DNA of 16,605 bases, from contig DBPQ01000019.1 of assembly GCA_002304945.1 (NCBI GenBank), positions 206-16,810 of the forward strand, read 5' to 3'. Made by a program: the position numbers and the translations under genes. Of the stretch, positions 15,519-16,605 are shown in pieces. The notes beneath the pieces are model-generated. The model saw only the letters and a program-made list of their open reading frames with translations, was not told where the DNA came from and made no database searches. The stretch comes from Actinomycetales bacterium UBA1416 (GTDB lineage: Bacteria > Actinomycetota > Actinomycetes > Actinomycetales > Actinomycetaceae). The stretch's first letter is position 1. Each line of letters begins with the position of its first letter.

Positions 15519-16286
15519 TCAGGGCAGCCGCGCCCGGAGGACCACGGTGCCCGGCACCCAGGGGGCGCGTTCCGCGCTCCACGCCCCCCAGACCTCCGTG
15601 TTCCCCTCCACCCACCGGGGCTCGACCAGGTCCTCCAGGACGAATCCCGCGCGGAGGACGCCGCCCACCAGCTCCGCCATGGTGTGCTGGTACTCCGCGT
15701 ACTCCAGCTCCGCACCCTGGTACTCCGCGTACGGGTCGGCGTCGAAGTACGGGCGCACCACCCGGAGGTGATCGGCCGACGGGTCGTCGGCGAACACCCA
15801 GCGCATCGGATGGGTGGTGGAGAACACCCAACGCCCACCGGGACGGAGCACTCGTGCGACCTCCCGGTGGATCGTCCCGGGGTCGGGGACGAAGGGGATC
15901 GCCCCGAACGCCGTGAACACCACGTCGAAGGAGCGGTCCACGAACGGCAGGTGCCGGGCGTCGGCGGCGACGAGCGGCACGTCGAGGCCGGTGGCGGCGT
16001 TGAGCCGGCGACCGACCGCGAGCATGCCCTCGGCGACGTCGCAGCCGACGGCGTGGCCCCCGTGGCGGGCCACCCACCGGCTGCCCTGCCCGGCGCCGCA
16101 GCCGACCTCCAGCACGCGGGCCCCACGCACGGGGCCCAACCAGCCCGCGGTGTCCTCCGTCACGCCCTCCGGGCACCACCGCAGGTCGGCGTCTCCCAGG
16201 AAGGCGCCGTGCTCCGCGTGGTAGTCCAGTGCGTTCTCGGTCCACCACCGCCCGTGCGCCTGCGCGGCCTCGTCTCCCCGGTCCAT
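15519..16286 (-). CDS. class I SAM-dependent methyltransferase, substrate unknown
   Basis: This 255-residue protein has the Rossmann methyltransferase core: motif I VLEVGCGAGQGSRW (58-71), the acidic ribose-binding D83 in GCDVAEGML, AADARHLPF (108-115), motif IV SFDVVFTAFGAIPFV (119-133) and the post-motif VLRPGGRWVFST (146-157). The N-terminus (HGRWWTENALDYHAEHG) and the HPMRW and YAEYQ segments resemble a family I recall next to polA in actinobacteria. No substrate can be assigned. I chose ATG at 16286 (MDRGDEAAQAHG); the frame stays open upstream through the rpsA leader but reads as non-protein there. No Shine-Dalgarno sequence is visible. Residues 186-200 contain the pentapeptide YAEYQ twice, encoded by a DNA direct repeat. 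It diverges from rpsA and converges with polA. Confidence 0.9.
   Translation of the reverse strand: MDRGDEAAQAHGRWWTENALDYHAEHGAFLGDADLRWCPEGVTEDTAGWLGPVRGARVLEVGCGAGQGSRWVARHGGHAVGCDVAEGMLAVGRRLNAATGLDVPLVAADARHLPFVDRSFDVVFTAFGAIPFVPDPGTIHREVARVLRPGGRWVFSTTHPMRWVFADDPSADHLRVVRPYFDADPYAEYQGAELEYAEYQHTMAELVGGVLRAGFVLEDLVEPRWVEGNTEVWGAWSAERAPWVPGTVVLRARLP
15687..15732. repeat. 16-bp direct repeat inside the methyltransferase gene
   Basis: CTGGTACTCCGCGTAC occurs at 15687-15702 and again at 15717-15732, with a 30-bp period. On the coding (minus) strand each copy encodes most of YAEYQ, giving YAEYQGAELEYAEYQ. The 30-bp period keeps the frame and adds exactly ten residues, consistent with an in-frame tandem duplication that has partly diverged. 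Confidence 0.7.
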
Positions 16287-16298
16287 GGCACCATTGTC
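16287..16298 (-). promoter_or_regulatory. possible leaderless promoter of the methyltransferase gene
   Basis: On the minus strand GACAAT (16298-16293) is followed by 6 nt and the ATG at 16286, the same spacing as at pyk and polA. The hexamer keeps A at position 2 and T at position 6 of the -10 consensus but lacks the first T. No ribosome site is present to suggest another arrangement. Weak on its own. Confidence 0.3.
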
Positions 16299-16322
16299 GC
16301 CGTGGTGGGCGCCCGGCGACGT

Positions 16323-16352
16323 TTGCCCGGCCTTTCCGCGCCGTAGTAGGCT
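16323..16352 (+). promoter_or_regulatory. sigma-70-type promoter for rpsA
   Basis: TTGCCC (16323-16328), an 18-bp spacer and TAGGCT (16347-16352) make a good housekeeping promoter, with transcription expected near 16359 and a leader of about 67 nt. TACCAT at 16394-16399 is a second, weaker -10 candidate that would give a leader of about 20 nt. Confidence 0.55.
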
Positions 16353-16358
16353 CGCCTC

Positions 16359-16379
16359 CGGCGACGCGTGCCGTCGCTG
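16359..16379 (+). other. hairpin in the rpsA 5' leader
   Basis: GCGACG (16361-16366) pairs perfectly with CGTCGC (16372-16377) around CGTGC. G-T and C-G pairs outside extend the stem to 8 bp. It would lie at the very 5' end of the transcript from the predicted promoter. It could stabilise the mRNA or serve in S1 control. No function is shown by the sequence alone. Confidence 0.4.
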
Positions 16380-16425
16380 CAACCTGTCACAACTACCATC
16401 TGTCCGTATCGGAGTTCCCACCTCA

Positions 16426-16605
16426 ATGACCATCACCACGCCGCCCCAGGCGGTCGCCCCCCAGGTCGCCATCAATGACATCGGGACGGACGAGGAGATC
16501 CTCGCCGCCGTCGATGAGACCATCAAGTACTTCAACGATGGGGACATCGTCGAGGGCATCGTCGTCAAGGTCGACCGGGACGAGGTCCTGCTCGACATCG
16601 GTTAC
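16426..16605 (+). CDS. rpsA: 30S ribosomal protein S1 (N-terminal 60 residues, partial)
   Basis: The first 60 codons run to the window end without a stop. The segment QVAINDIGTDEEILAAVDET (13-32), followed by IKYFNDGDIVEGIVVKVDRD and EVLLDIGY, is the actinobacterial S1 N-terminus leading into the first S1 RNA-binding OB-fold (from about residue 39). S1 helps the 30S subunit bind mRNA. The ribosome site is modest: GGAG at 16411-16414 with a long 11-nt spacer. It follows a good promoter and a structured leader and diverges from the methyltransferase. Its place after polA is the usual actinobacterial order. Confidence 0.96.
   Translation, partial: MTITTPPQAVAPQVAINDIGTDEEILAAVDETIKYFNDGDIVEGIVVKVDRDEVLLDIGY

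Noticed and set aside
13427..16126. 899-codon minus-strand open frame across polA and the methyltransferase
   Set aside because: It is antisense to polA with its full set of motifs and overlaps the methyltransferase in another frame. Its composition is dominated by R, G, P, H and A, as expected from the complement of high-GC codons.

Overview
The window is high-GC DNA with very tight gene packing, GTG as well as ATG starts, few Shine-Dalgarno-less gaps and actinobacterial protein signatures: a HGxxPAAW-type small membrane protein, a PdtaR-type ANTAR response regulator and an actinobacterial ribosomal protein S1 N-terminus. The order trpCBA-lgt-(gltBD)-pyk-tRNA-pdtaR-polA-rpsA is a conserved actinobacterial chromosomal neighbourhood. 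It resembles the mycobacterial trpE-trpCBA-lgt ... pyk ... pdtaR ... polA-rpsA segment, with gltBD between lgt and pyk as I recall it in Micrococcales. I therefore read it as core chromosome of an actinobacterium, probably Micrococcales; the genus cannot be fixed from here. I see no mobile element, CRISPR array, phage gene or defence system.

Region 1 (1-4071) is the distal part of a tryptophan operon. It holds the last codons of a tryptophan-operon membrane protein, a two-helix HGxxPAAW membrane protein, trpC, trpB, trpA and then lgt. The junctions are 4-nt stop/start overlaps or gaps of 8-10 nt, so the cluster is almost certainly co-transcribed and translationally coupled. TrpC makes indole-3-glycerol phosphate, TrpA releases indole from it and TrpB joins indole to serine. 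Lgt is a membrane enzyme of lipoprotein maturation that shares the transcript.

Region 2 (4072-10187) is a 136-bp gap followed by gltB and gltD, the NADPH-dependent glutamate synthase, overlapping by 8 nt. Region 3 (10188-12448) holds pyk with an apparently leaderless promoter, two hairpins after pyk, a tRNA-Leu(CAA) gene and pdtaR. Region 4 (12449-16286) holds a minus-strand hotdog-fold thioesterase resembling MenI/YdiI, polA diverging from it across only 18 bp, and a minus-strand SAM methyltransferase convergent with polA. Region 5 (16287-16605) is a promoter-containing leader and the first 60 codons of rpsA.

Most of the window is housekeeping and I do not claim a new system. The items most worth a second look are: the same promoter-to-start geometry at pyk and polA, implying leaderless mRNAs; the uncharacterised membrane proteins embedded in the trp operon; natural active-site substitutions in PolA, Lgt and pyruvate kinase; a GlnR-box-like site before gltBD; and a structured rpsA leader.
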